A stretch of DNA of 64,000 nt from JAFDWR01 sp038216655. GTDB taxonomy: Bacteria; Armatimonadota; Fimbriimonadia; Fimbriimonadales; Fimbriimonadaceae. The position numbers were made by a program, and so were the translations under genes. Below the pieces are notes generated by a model. It saw only the letters and a program-made list of their open reading frames with translations, had not been told where the DNA came from and did not search any database. This document shows, one piece after another, positions 42,525 to 51,173 of this stretch; position 1 is the first letter of the stretch, and every line of letters starts with the position of its first letter. The stretch covers positions 1 through 64,000 of the forward strand of contig JBBQPZ010000003.1 of the NCBI GenBank assembly GCA_038216655.1, in the 5' to 3' direction.

Positions 42525-42995
42525 ATGAAAACTCGAGAACTGCAAACCCTTTGGTGGGACTGGCTCAGCACGAGCGAGCGCTTGCTCCGTTCGTTGTATG
42601 AACAGACCGCTGCCCTGACCCTTCGAGACGTCATTCGCGTCGAGCGCATCCAGCCCGAACTGGACCAGATGCTTCAGCGAATTCAGACCCTTGACGAGCA
42701 AGCTGCGACGTGTGCCCGAAAGCTGGCCGAAGAGTTGGATACCGAACCCAACCTTCGAGGCTTGGTGCGCGTGCTTGAGAAAGCCGAAGCGCAGCAGCTC
42801 CAGGGACTCGCCAACCGCGTGATGATTGCCGCCCGCAACGTGCAGGACGTTCTTCAGAAGAACCGGACGCTCATCGACAACGAGATGACCTACATCAACG
42901 GCACCCTCACCCTGATGGCCAAAGCGGCGATCGAGAGCGACGGTCCGTTCCAGAGTCGAGCGCAGACCGCGGTGCTCGTGGATCACGCTGCCTAA
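42525..42995 (+). CDS. flgN: FlgN-like flagellar chaperone
   Basis: 156 residues, all helical: LQTLWWDWLSTSERLLRSLYEQT, IQPELDQMLQRIQTLDEQAATCA split in two helices and VMIAARNVQDVLQKNRTLID. This size and position immediately before flgK fit FlgN, the chaperone for FlgK and FlgL. Sequence conservation in this family is poor, so the assignment leans on gene order. Start ATG 42525. Confidence 0.65.
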   Translation: MKTRELQTLWWDWLSTSERLLRSLYEQTAALTLRDVIRVERIQPELDQMLQRIQTLDEQAATCARKLAEELDTEPNLRGLVRVLEKAEAQQLQGLANRVMIAARNVQDVLQKNRTLIDNEMTYINGTLTLMAKAAIESDGPFQSRAQTAVLVDHAA

Positions 42996-43007
42996 GGACT
43001 AGCTGCC

Positions 43008-44399
43008 ATGCCGAACACCTTTACCGGTCTGACCATCGCGAGCACCGCGCTTCGGAATTTCCAGCGTGCGCTTGACACGACGGGTCACAACATCTCGAAC
43101 GTCAACACGCCGGGTTACTCACGTCAGCGGGTCAACTTCTCGGAATCAACCGCAACCACTTTCTACAGTGGCGGCGGTCAATTGACGCTCGGTACGGGAA
43201 GCTCGATCACGAGTCTAGAGCGGATTCGCGATCAATTCCTCGACGTTCGAATGCGCGGGACAACTTCCGATCAGGGAAGACTGGGCACCCTGAACAACTC
43301 GCTCGGCCAGGTGCAGAGCGTGTTCACAGATGTGAACGGCAAGGGTATCAATGACGCCCTCAGCAGCTTCTTCACCTCCTGGACCAACCTTGCCGCGAAC
43401 CCGGGACAGGCCGCAAGCCGATTGCAGGTACAGGCTGCCGGCCAAACCCTGACGAATCAGATTCGCGGGACCTACGGGCAGCTTCAGACGTTGCAGCAGC
43501 AGCAGACCGACGCTGTCCACGGAACCATCACCGATATTCAGATGCTTGCGAATAAGATCGCCGATCTCAATCAGCAGGTGCGTCTCTCCTCGTCGGAGGG
43601 GGGCTCGCCCAACGACCTCCTCGACCAGCGGGATCAGGCGCTCTTGGATCTGAGCAAGCTCACCAACGTGTCGGCGAACGTCTTCCAAGACGGCACCATG
43701 GTCGTCAACGTCAGTGGGTTCAACCTCGTCGACGCGCAGGGAGCCAATCAGTTCCCGACCTCGAGTTACGACGCGGCGAGCATGACGGTCTCGGATGGCA
43801 CGCACAGCTACACGATCAAGGGAGGCCAGCTTGCCGGGTTGATGCAGAGCCAGACCTCAACCAGCAACTACATGGCGAAGCTGGACAATCTGGCCAACAC
43901 GCTCAAGACGCAGATCAACGCACTCCACGAGGGCGGCATCAACCCACTCGGCAACACCGGCGTGCAGTTCTTCAACGACGTTACGCCTCCGGCGACGCAG
44001 ACCGGTGCAGCCGACTTCGATCTCTCCGCCGCGGTAAAGGCTGACCCGAACGCGATCGTCACGTCGGTGGATGGCACATCGGGCGACGGAGGAATCGCCT
44101 TGGCGCTTTCACAGCTCCAGGATGCGAAGCTCGCTGGGCTTGGGAACAACACCTTCGGCGGCTTCTACACGAACCTGGTGGCCCAAGTCGGAAGCGAGGT
44201 CAATGTCTCGGCAACCGCGCTGGATACCCAGAACTCGGTCGCCCAGCAGATCGATTCGCAGATTCAAGCGGTCAGCGGCGTTTCGCTCGATGACGAGATG
44301 AGCAACATGCTGCAGTTTCAGCGGAGCTATCAGGCCGCCGCGAAGGTGCTGTCGATCTTCGATCAGGTCACCCAAGACGTGATCAACATGATCAAGTAG
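43008..44399 (+). CDS. flgK: flagellar hook-associated protein 1
   Basis: 463 residues. FTGLTIASTALRNFQRALDTTGHNISNVNTPGYSRQRVNF split as the standard N-terminal helix and loop, RIRDQFLDVRMRG, then a long middle, and the C-terminal ALDTQNSVAQQIDSQIQAVSGVSLDDEMSNM and LQFQRSYQAAAKVLSIFDQ in two adjacent helices. First hook-filament junction protein. Starts 12 bases after the flgN stop. Confidence 0.9.
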   Translation: MPNTFTGLTIASTALRNFQRALDTTGHNISNVNTPGYSRQRVNFSESTATTFYSGGGQLTLGTGSSITSLERIRDQFLDVRMRGTTSDQGRLGTLNNSLGQVQSVFTDVNGKGINDALSSFFTSWTNLAANPGQAASRLQVQAAGQTLTNQIRGTYGQLQTLQQQQTDAVHGTITDIQMLANKIADLNQQVRLSSSEGGSPNDLLDQRDQALLDLSKLTNVSANVFQDGTMVVNVSGFNLVDAQGANQFPTSSYDAASMTVSDGTHSYTIKGGQLAGLMQSQTSTSNYMAKLDNLANTLKTQINALHEGGINPLGNTGVQFFNDVTPPATQTGAADFDLSAAVKADPNAIVTSVDGTSGDGGIALALSQLQDAKLAGLGNNTFGGFYTNLVAQVGSEVNVSATALDTQNSVAQQIDSQIQAVSGVSLDDEMSNMLQFQRSYQAAAKVLSIFDQVTQDVINMIK

Positions 44400-44501
44400 G
44401 GCCAACGGAATGAAGACAATTGCCCGATTCACCGCTAACCGACTCAGGGGTCTCTGCCGACAATTGAGTGGGATACCTGTCAATCGTGCTTGGTGACGAA
44501 G

Positions 44502-45386
44502 ATGAGAATTAGCACCTCCTACCAATACAGCGCCTATCAGATCGACATCCAAAATACGACTCAGAAGTATTTTGAGGCGCAGCAGCAGGTCAGCACCGGG
44601 AAGCGGATTAACAGGATCAGCGACGATCCCACGGGCATGGCTAAGTCGCTCAACATGCGGACGCTGGTGGCGACCTACGACGGCTATACCGCCAACTTGC
44701 AGACGGCGAAGGGAATCCTCGGCACCACTGACAACAACCTGTCGAGCATGAACGACATCGCGAATTCCGCCTACCAGGCCGCACTGTCGGGGGCGAACAG
44801 CACCATGGATCAGACCGCACGGAACGCGCTCGTGGATCAGGTCAGCCAGCTTCAGTCTCGCCTCGTCACCCTCGCCAACTCCCGTGGACCCGGCGGCGAG
44901 TATCTGTTTGCCGGGCAGAAGAACGATCAACCCCCTTACTCGGTGGGCGCTACGGGAATTACCTACGCGGGCGACAACCGCAACGTGGTCGTTCCCACCG
45001 ATGCCAACAGCACGATGGTTGTTAGCACCCCGGGCGAACCGATGATCTCGAACCTGTACAACCAGCTTGAGACGCTAAAGAACGACCTCACCGGCGGCAA
45101 CGTGGGTGCCCTCTCGGGCATCGATGTCACCAATTTCCAGAACGCGCAAAAGCAGATCACTGCCGAGCGCGGAACGATCGGCGCAAAGATGCAGACCGTT
45201 CAAACTCTCGCCACTCAGTTCGCCCAACGCAAGGATGATCTCACGGGCAACATCTCAGACATTGAAGACGTCGACCCCGCGGCGGCAATTCTGCACTATC
45301 AACAGGCGCAAAACGCCTACCAGGCAGCGTTGACGGTCGCCGGACATGGGTTCAAGATGAGCCTGATGGACTTCATTACCACCTAA
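44502..45386 (+). CDS. flgL: flagellar hook-associated protein 3
   Basis: 294 residues from ATG 44502 (MRISTSYQYSAYQIDIQ; upstream codons to 44490 lack a ribosome site). N-terminal helix followed by QVSTGKRINRISDDPTGMAKSLNMR, the classical flagellin-like block, GPGGEYLFAGQKNDQPPY, and an end IEDVDPAAAILHYQQAQNAYQAAL. Second junction protein. An 102-base gap after flgK shows nothing. Confidence 0.87.
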   Translation: MRISTSYQYSAYQIDIQNTTQKYFEAQQQVSTGKRINRISDDPTGMAKSLNMRTLVATYDGYTANLQTAKGILGTTDNNLSSMNDIANSAYQAALSGANSTMDQTARNALVDQVSQLQSRLVTLANSRGPGGEYLFAGQKNDQPPYSVGATGITYAGDNRNVVVPTDANSTMVVSTPGEPMISNLYNQLETLKNDLTGGNVGALSGIDVTNFQNAQKQITAERGTIGAKMQTVQTLATQFAQRKDDLTGNISDIEDVDPAAAILHYQQAQNAYQAALTVAGHGFKMSLMDFITT

Positions 45387-45397
45387 GACAAACACCC

Positions 45398-45826
45398 ATG
45401 ATCATCAACGGCACCCGCTTCGGGCAGATTGAATTCACCGAATCCGACATCATCCACTTTGACGAGGGCCTTATCGGCTTTCCTAAGCTGCAGGACTTCC
45501 TCCTCGTTCCGCATAAGAAGGATTCTCCGTTCCGATGGCTGCAAGCGGTCGTCGAACCGAGCATCGCTTTTCTCGTCGCGGAACCGACCCACTTTGTCCC
45601 CAATTATCATCCCGTCAAGGCGAATTCGGAAGAAACGATCGTGCTTGCAACGGTCACGATTCCGGCGGGTTGCCCGGACGACATGACGCTGAATCTGGCG
45701 GGTCCGATCCTCTTGGACGGCACCTCGAAGAAGGCGAAGCAAATCGTACTTGACGACGGGTCGTATACTGTCAGACACCGAGTGTTCGACAAGTCGAAAC
45801 CGGTAGGCGAAAAAGCCGCCGCGTAG
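45398..45826 (+). CDS. fliW: flagellar assembly factor FliW
   Basis: 142 residues. FGQIEFTESDIIHFDEGLIGFPKL split across the start, FRWLQAVVEPSIAFLV and VTIPAGCPDDMTLNLAGPIL. FliW binds flagellin and inhibits CsrA, so it links filament growth to flagellin translation. It stands 11 bases after flgL and 42 bases before csrA, the usual order. Confidence 0.88.
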   Translation: MIINGTRFGQIEFTESDIIHFDEGLIGFPKLQDFLLVPHKKDSPFRWLQAVVEPSIAFLVAEPTHFVPNYHPVKANSEETIVLATVTIPAGCPDDMTLNLAGPILLDGTSKKAKQIVLDDGSYTVRHRVFDKSKPVGEKAAA

Positions 45827-45868
45827 GGCGCCCTCTGGGATCCCCGTCGGCCATGGAAGGCGAACGAC

Positions 45869-46075
45869 ATGCTGGTGCTTACACGGAAATTAGGTCAGAG
45901 CATCGTCATTGGCGATGAAATCGAGGTGGTTGTCCTCGAGGTCCGCGGCGAACAAGTTCGCATCGGCATCAAAGCGCCAAAGACGGTGATGGTTCATCGC
46001 AAAGAGATCTACGAACAGATCCAAGAGGTCAACAAGTCCTCGACCGAGGTTCGAACCGAGGATATTCCCGATTAG
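45869..46075 (+). CDS. csrA: carbon storage regulator CsrA
   Basis: 68 residues: MLVLTRKLGQSIVIGDEIEV, VRGEQVRIGIKAPKTVMVHRKEI split at the usual strands, and a helix IYEQIQEVNKS. RNA-binding repressor of translation acting on GGA motifs; antagonised by FliW. Residues for RNA contact (L4, R6 and R44 in the common numbering) are kept. Confidence 0.92.
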   Translation: MLVLTRKLGQSIVIGDEIEVVVLEVRGEQVRIGIKAPKTVMVHRKEIYEQIQEVNKSSTEVRTEDIPD

Positions 46076-46090
46076 CAAAGGCCTTCCGAT

Positions 46091-46564
46091 ATGCGTGTGA
46101 AGGTCCCGTTCAGCACTCGCTTGACTCTCGGACTCGAACTGTCCTTCACCCTCTTCCTGTGCAGCGCGGCAATCGCCCTCGTGCACACCTGGAAGTCGGG
46201 TCCCGGCAACCTCCTCTCCTACAGCGTCGTCCTGAGTGTCCCCGCGTTTGCCTGGGTTGGGTTAGTAGTGCTCGGCTGCTCCGTTCCGCAGCTCCTGAGC
46301 CCCGGGCGTTTGGCGTTTCCGTTGAACTTGACCCTGCCCGCCATCTACACCGCGTTGCTCTTGATGGTGCATGCGCTCGTCATGCGGACGGGGAACAGCA
46401 TCATCGCCCCATCTGATCGTCTCCTCCCCGCCGTGATGTGGGGGCAGCCAATCTTCTTGGCGATGAGCCTCCTCTTGGGAGCCCTCGCTCTCTCCGCGAT
46501 CCTCGCCGTGGCTCGTGCGGCCAAGCGGGATGAGCCCGATGGGTCCGCCCCCGAGGACAAGTAA
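46091..46564 (+). CDS. four-helix membrane protein, hypothetical
   Basis: 157 residues, four predicted membrane helices (LGLELSFTLFLCSAAIALVH; VLSVPAFAWVGLVVLG; LTLPAIYTALLLMVHALV; IFLAMSLLLGALALSAILA) and a charged C-terminus. No family recognised. It lies between csrA and ribF, 15 and 10 bases away, so it is part of a run of genes read together. Confidence 0.55.
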   Translation: MRVKVPFSTRLTLGLELSFTLFLCSAAIALVHTWKSGPGNLLSYSVVLSVPAFAWVGLVVLGCSVPQLLSPGRLAFPLNLTLPAIYTALLLMVHALVMRTGNSIIAPSDRLLPAVMWGQPIFLAMSLLLGALALSAILAVARAAKRDEPDGSAPEDK

Positions 46565-46574
46565 GATACGCTAG

Positions 46575-47486
46575 ATGCAGATTCACTTCGGCCTCGAACT
46601 GCTGCATGCCGAGTGGCACCACTGTGTCACCTGCGTCGGTACGTTCGATGGGGTCCACCTCGGCCATCAGGCCGTGATTCGCACCGCCGTTCAGACCGCT
46701 GTTGAAGCCGAGTTGCCGTGCTGCCTCGTCACCTTCGACCGGCATCCCGCCCACGTCCTTGCTCCTGACCGGTGCCCCAAGGCGATCTCTTCGCTGAGCG
46801 CAAACTTGGACCACTTCACCGAGATTGGAGTGTCCGTCGCGGTGATCCTCGCCTTCGATCCGGCACTCAGCCGGATGAGCGCCACCGACTTCCTTGACCA
46901 CATCCTCGTCGAGAAACTCCGGACCAACCAGTTGGTGGTCGGCCACGACTTTGCCATGGGCCACCACCGGGAGGGCACGTCCGAATGGCTCGCCCAGCAC
47001 ATCCCCACCCGGGTGGTGCCGCCGTACGAGTTGGACGGACGGCGGGTGAGTTCTTCCGACGTACGTCGCGCAATCGAGGCGGGCCGAATCGAAGACGCCA
47101 ACCGCTGGCTTGGTCGGCCTTTCGAGATCGACGGCGTGGTCGTGGGTGGAGAGCGTTTGGGACGCACGATCGGTTTTCCCACCGCCAACCTGGCCCGCTC
47201 ATTTGACCAGATCTACCCCGCCGACGGCGTCTACGCCGCGATGGCCGAAGGCTCATTCGGTCGCTATGCTGCCGCGGTCAGCATCGGCATGCGCCCGGCG
47301 GTGGGGGGCAAGCACCGGACGATCGAGGCGTATCTGATCGACTATCCGGGGGAGTCTCTGTACGGGAAGACGGTGCGTCTGTCGTTCCACCATCGGTTGA
47401 GAGAGGAGCTAGATTTCCCGTCGCTGGACGCGCTGAAAGCGCAGATCGCGGCAGATGTGCTTCTCGTGAGCGAGCGGCTGAGCTAG
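46575..47486 (+). CDS. ribF: bifunctional riboflavin kinase / FAD synthetase
   Basis: 303 residues. N-terminal adenylyltransferase: CVGTFDGVHLGHQAVI, TFDRHPAHVL, VVGHDFAMGHHREGT and SSSDVRRAIEAGRIEDANRWLGRPF split at the usual positions. C-terminal kinase: GGERLGRTIGFPTANL, YPADGVYAA and VSIGMRPAVGGKHRTIEAYL. Makes FMN and FAD from riboflavin. Slightly divergent in the second site, with GKHRTIE where GxNxTVE is usual. Confidence 0.88.
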   Translation: MQIHFGLELLHAEWHHCVTCVGTFDGVHLGHQAVIRTAVQTAVEAELPCCLVTFDRHPAHVLAPDRCPKAISSLSANLDHFTEIGVSVAVILAFDPALSRMSATDFLDHILVEKLRTNQLVVGHDFAMGHHREGTSEWLAQHIPTRVVPPYELDGRRVSSSDVRRAIEAGRIEDANRWLGRPFEIDGVVVGGERLGRTIGFPTANLARSFDQIYPADGVYAAMAEGSFGRYAAAVSIGMRPAVGGKHRTIEAYLIDYPGESLYGKTVRLSFHHRLREELDFPSLDALKAQIAADVLLVSERLS

Positions 47487-47608
47487 GCAGAGTTTAGAGT
47501 GCGGTCGCCTGCGACCGCTTTTGCCAGCGAGCCGGCGAGCGGTGCCAGGTTATCAAATTCGGTAAAGAATCGCACTTGGGCCCGTAGGTCTGGGCGTATC
47601 CTGGTCGC

Positions 47609-48850
47609 GTGGTAGTGCGGCGTACCCAAATCACGTGGACAGGACTGGCGAGCTTGCTTGTCGTGATCGCCCGGGCTGCCAACCCGATCTTGACCGCCGT
47701 TAGGACCGAGAACCGCGTGGCGCAAGCGATAGGGTCGATTAAGAGGTCGCTCCCCTCTCCTGGCCAGTGGAGTTCCAATCTGGACCGCGAGACCGATGGG
47801 GCCGCCGCGATCGAGCGGGCGGAGAAGCGACTTGGTCGCACGAATGAACTAGATTCGCTTCTCGTTCGTTGCCTTCTTGCGATCAACCGCGAGGGAGCGG
47901 CGTTACCCGTGGTTCGGCGGATTGCACCGATCGACTCGGAGCTTCGGCAGAAAGTTGAGTCTCGAATCCAAATAAGGGCCTCGGTCCACGCCCTGTCGCC
48001 TAAGGCTCCGCCGATCGTAGCAAGGCAACTCGGGCCGAATTTGTGGGCCGTCTTGCTGGCAAAGGAGTCTCCATTTGACGGGTTCTACCGACGATGCTTC
48101 GCAGGGCTACGGTTGGGAGTATTCGATGCGTCGAAGTCGGCTTGGACGGTGCCACCGTTTGAGATCGTCGACGAAGGCTGCTACTATCCCCAGCTCTTTG
48201 TTTGGCGATCGCCATCGGGTCGGACGACTTTGGTTACGAGCTGCAGTTTTCCCGCGGCCAGCTGCCCACCGTCTTGTTTCAAATTGTACGAACTCGCATC
48301 GGGCCGATTGAAGAAGGTGGGAAAGCTGGATGCGGTTTACAGTCTGAAAGCCTGGCCCCAGCGAGATAAACTGGTTCTTCTCGATCAGCTCGTCTACAAG
48401 ATTGGATGGATCGACATGTACGAGTGGAATGGCATTCAGATGGCCTTTGCCAATTCCAAACATCCTCGCATCTACAACGGATTCAACTGGAAGGGCTCGC
48501 CTTTTGCTATGGGACGGGAACGGACCAGACTTGACTACACCAACTGGCTCGACGTCTCGGCTCGGGCGGCATGCCAAGGGCGCTGGAAGGATTGCAAAGT
48601 GCTGCTCCAGCGGGCAGAGCGCGTTTGCAAGATTTGTATCCAAGAACAGGTGAAAGGTCGCGATCCCTACGAGAAGGGTGCGCACCCCGACTACCAGTTC
48701 CACGGTGATACCACCGCGAACCTGCGGGAGATCCGACGGCGCCTCCGGTGGTTGGCGAGTAAGGATTACGATCATGCCCTCCTGTACCGCCCCCTCGATT
48801 TCGATCTCCAGATTCCACCTTACAAGTTAGGCAACTCGCTTCGCGACTAG
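47609..48850 (+). CDS. hypothetical protein with N-terminal membrane segment
   Basis: 413 residues from GTG 47609 (GTG GTA GTG). Likely membrane segment TGLASLLVVIARAANPIL at residues 11-28, then a soluble region with Cys pairs (CYYPQLF, CSFPAASCPPSC, VCKICIQEQ) and many W/Y motifs. No family recognised. The 122 bases after ribF show no terminator. It converges on glcF with only 14 bases between stops. Confidence 0.5.
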   Translation: MVVRRTQITWTGLASLLVVIARAANPILTAVRTENRVAQAIGSIKRSLPSPGQWSSNLDRETDGAAAIERAEKRLGRTNELDSLLVRCLLAINREGAALPVVRRIAPIDSELRQKVESRIQIRASVHALSPKAPPIVARQLGPNLWAVLLAKESPFDGFYRRCFAGLRLGVFDASKSAWTVPPFEIVDEGCYYPQLFVWRSPSGRTTLVTSCSFPAASCPPSCFKLYELASGRLKKVGKLDAVYSLKAWPQRDKLVLLDQLVYKIGWIDMYEWNGIQMAFANSKHPRIYNGFNWKGSPFAMGRERTRLDYTNWLDVSARAACQGRWKDCKVLLQRAERVCKICIQEQVKGRDPYEKGAHPDYQFHGDTTANLREIRRRLRWLASKDYDHALLYRPLDFDLQIPPYKLGNSLRD

Positions 48851-48864
48851 CGACAAGGATGGGG

Positions 48865-50055
48865 TCAGCGCCTTGGGATGGGGGGCAAGCCAGAAAACGC
48901 GGCTTCCAGCAATTCCATCGTGTGCACCACGCCCACGGATTCTCCGTGTTCCCGAGCGGCTTGCGCGATCCAGGCGTGACAGCCTGGATTCCCCGTGGCC
49001 ACCACCTCGGCCCCCGTTGAGGCGACGTTCGCCCATTTGCGGTCGAGCAAGGTTTTCGCCATGTTTGGCTGGGTGATATTGTAAATACCCGCGCTTCCGC
49101 AGCACATCTCCGCCTCGTTGAGCTCTACGAATTCTAGCTTTGGGATGGCCGTGATGAGGGACCGTGGCTGAGCCCGGACTCCCTGTCCGTGGGCGAGGTG
49201 GCAGGCGTCATGGTAGGTCGCGGTGATCTCCAAACCTGGCGCGCGCATCAGCGCATCGATCAAGCCATTGGCGAAGAGAAACTCTGAGGCGTCCAGGGCG
49301 CGGTCGGGAAGCGATGACTCCTTGAGCCAACTCCCGCATCCCGCCGAGTTCACGATCACCGTCAGGTCGCCTGGAAATGCGGATGCCAGCTGCGCGGCCA
49401 TCCGGTGGGCTTCGCCGAGAAAGCCGCCGTGCGCATGCAAGGCCCCGCAGCACCCTTGCTGCGTCTCCCTGACGACGTACCCCACCCGTCGAAGCAACCG
49501 CCGAGTCGCGGCGTGAACCCGTGGGTACAAAACGCGCATCGCACAGCCTTCCAGGAGATAGACCTCGCCCTTGATCGGCGGACATTCGCTTTCGTCGAAG
49601 GGTCGCAGATCGTCCGCCTGTACCCTGGGTTTGTCCGCTACCGGCGCCTCTCCGCTCAGGAGCTTGGACAGCATCCTTGGAATCTTTCTACCTGGCAGCA
49701 GAGCGCCCAGCGCGAGTTGGGCTCTTAGCCTCTTCGGATGGGTCATTCCCGAAAGGAACGCGTGCTTGGCCCGATTGGGCTTCGATTCCTCCAACTTCGC
49801 CCGAGCGATTTCGAGGATTTGCCCATATTCGACTCCGCTCGGGCACGCAGTCTCGCAGGCGCGGCAGCCGAGGCACGCATCCAGATGCGGCCGCGTCGCC
49901 TCCCAGTCCAGCTTCCCCTCGTCCGCGCTCCGGGCAAGGTAGATCCGGCCCCGTGGCGACTCGGTCTCCTCGCCGGTCACGACGAATGTCGGGCATGACT
50001 CCAGGCAGAACCCGCAGCGGATGCACTTGGTCGTCAGTTCGTCGAGGGATTTCAC
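48865..50055 (-). CDS. glcF: glycolate oxidase iron-sulfur subunit
   Basis: 396 residues. Two [4Fe-4S] motifs (CIRCGFCLESCP and CLGCRACETACPSGVEYG split) followed by two CCG domains: GCAMRVLYPRVHAATRRLL, GCCGALHAHGG and HDACHLAHGQGVRAQPRSL, then CCGSAGIYNITQP and the final GNPGCHAWI. Takes electrons from the flavin subunits and passes them to the quinone or another acceptor. Last gene of the glcDEF operon (two bases after glcE). Confidence 0.87.
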   Translation of the reverse strand: MKSLDELTTKCIRCGFCLESCPTFVVTGEETESPRGRIYLARSADEGKLDWEATRPHLDACLGCRACETACPSGVEYGQILEIARAKLEESKPNRAKHAFLSGMTHPKRLRAQLALGALLPGRKIPRMLSKLLSGEAPVADKPRVQADDLRPFDESECPPIKGEVYLLEGCAMRVLYPRVHAATRRLLRRVGYVVRETQQGCCGALHAHGGFLGEAHRMAAQLASAFPGDLTVIVNSAGCGSWLKESSLPDRALDASEFLFANGLIDALMRAPGLEITATYHDACHLAHGQGVRAQPRSLITAIPKLEFVELNEAEMCCGSAGIYNITQPNMAKTLLDRKWANVASTGAEVVATGNPGCHAWIAQAAREHGESVGVVHTMELLEAAFSGLPPIPRR

Positions 50056-50057
50056 CG

Positions 50058-51134
50058 CTAGAAAATCCCCATCTCACCCGGGTTGAGCTTGTGGGTCGGG
50101 TCGAATAGCTCCTTGGCCCTTCGCATGAGGGCGATTTGGGTTGGGTCGGTGAATTCGAGGTTCTTCTTCCCACAGCCGGAGCGAAGTATCCAGTCGCCCT
50201 CGAAGCGGGCGAGTTCCTGGTCGGGGGGAACGGTGGCCCAAAGGGTGTTTGACGCCCAGTCGATTTCGAGCACGGCGTCGCCGGCGAGGCGGACGGCGTC
50301 GGTGAAGTCGCTCGGCCGGGTCCGTTGGACCCAGAGGTTTTGCCGAAGCCGCCACCCCTCGGTAAAGGGCGGTTGCTCGTATCTGAACTCCAATTCTGGC
50401 TTCGGTAGAGAGTCGTAGGGAGTCGTCCTGATCGTGACTTCGAGGATCATTCCAAGCGTTCCGCGCGCACCGATCAACAGCTTATGAAGGTCATAGCCGG
50501 CAACATTCTTGACCGCGCGGCTGCCTGTGTTTACGATAGTCCCGTCCGCGAGCATCACTTTCATGCCGAGAATCCAATCGCGCCACGTACCGCACTGGGC
50601 TTCGAGAGGATGGGGAAAGTTAAAGTCAATTGCGTTGGCGATGTTTGAGCCTAACCACATCGCGCTGAGGGGGACCCTGACAAAATCCTCCCGGCGGCCG
50701 AACGGCAATCCTTGAGGTCGACGAGGATCGCTTCTCTTGAAGGACAAACTCTCTAAGCCTCCGATTACCGCAATCTGATCCTCGGGAAGGTCGTCATACT
50801 TTGCCAATTGGCGGGTGAAGCGAGGCAAAAAAGGTCTATGCGTGGCGGGGAAGTCTTTAAGATTCTCTCTCGTCGCAGCAATTAATGCAAGGAAATCATC
50901 GGTGGATGTTCCCATGTGAGCCAGATATGCCGGCTCTGTTCCAGTAAGTGATTCAAGCCTCGACAGGAGCAATTGGCGAGTTGGGACCCGCCAAGTCCTT
51001 CCACGGACCCCAAGCGTGGCCACGGATTCCGCTGCACTCATGCGTCTCGCAAGTTCGTCGTGATTGTTGATCACCGGCAGAATGTCAAACTGCGGTTCGC
51101 GGTGCCAAACCGGATAGGTTGGCGATTCACTCAT
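50058..51134 (-). CDS. glcE: glycolate oxidase FAD-binding subunit, divergent N-terminus
   Basis: 358 residues. Conserved second half: GTWRDWILGMKVMLADGTIV, VKNVAGYDLHKLLIGARGTLGMILEV split at the usual site, and LFDPTHKLNPGEMG. The N-terminal ~170 residues do not show the usual FAD-binding start of GlcE (G-x-G-T-k.., then a long PP loop); instead helical LTGTEPAYLAHMGTSTDDFL and FTRQLAKYDDLPEDQIAVIGG. Either this subunit has lost a flavin or the segment has been replaced. The position between glcD and glcF is firm. Confidence 0.78.
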   Translation of the reverse strand: MSESPTYPVWHREPQFDILPVINNHDELARRMSAAESVATLGVRGRTWRVPTRQLLLSRLESLTGTEPAYLAHMGTSTDDFLALIAATRENLKDFPATHRPFLPRFTRQLAKYDDLPEDQIAVIGGLESLSFKRSDPRRPQGLPFGRREDFVRVPLSAMWLGSNIANAIDFNFPHPLEAQCGTWRDWILGMKVMLADGTIVNTGSRAVKNVAGYDLHKLLIGARGTLGMILEVTIRTTPYDSLPKPELEFRYEQPPFTEGWRLRQNLWVQRTRPSDFTDAVRLAGDAVLEIDWASNTLWATVPPDQELARFEGDWILRSGCGKKNLEFTDPTQIALMRRAKELFDPTHKLNPGEMGIF

Positions 51135-51173
51135 ATCATCTCGCCCCTTCCAAATAAGCCTTCACTAGGATGC

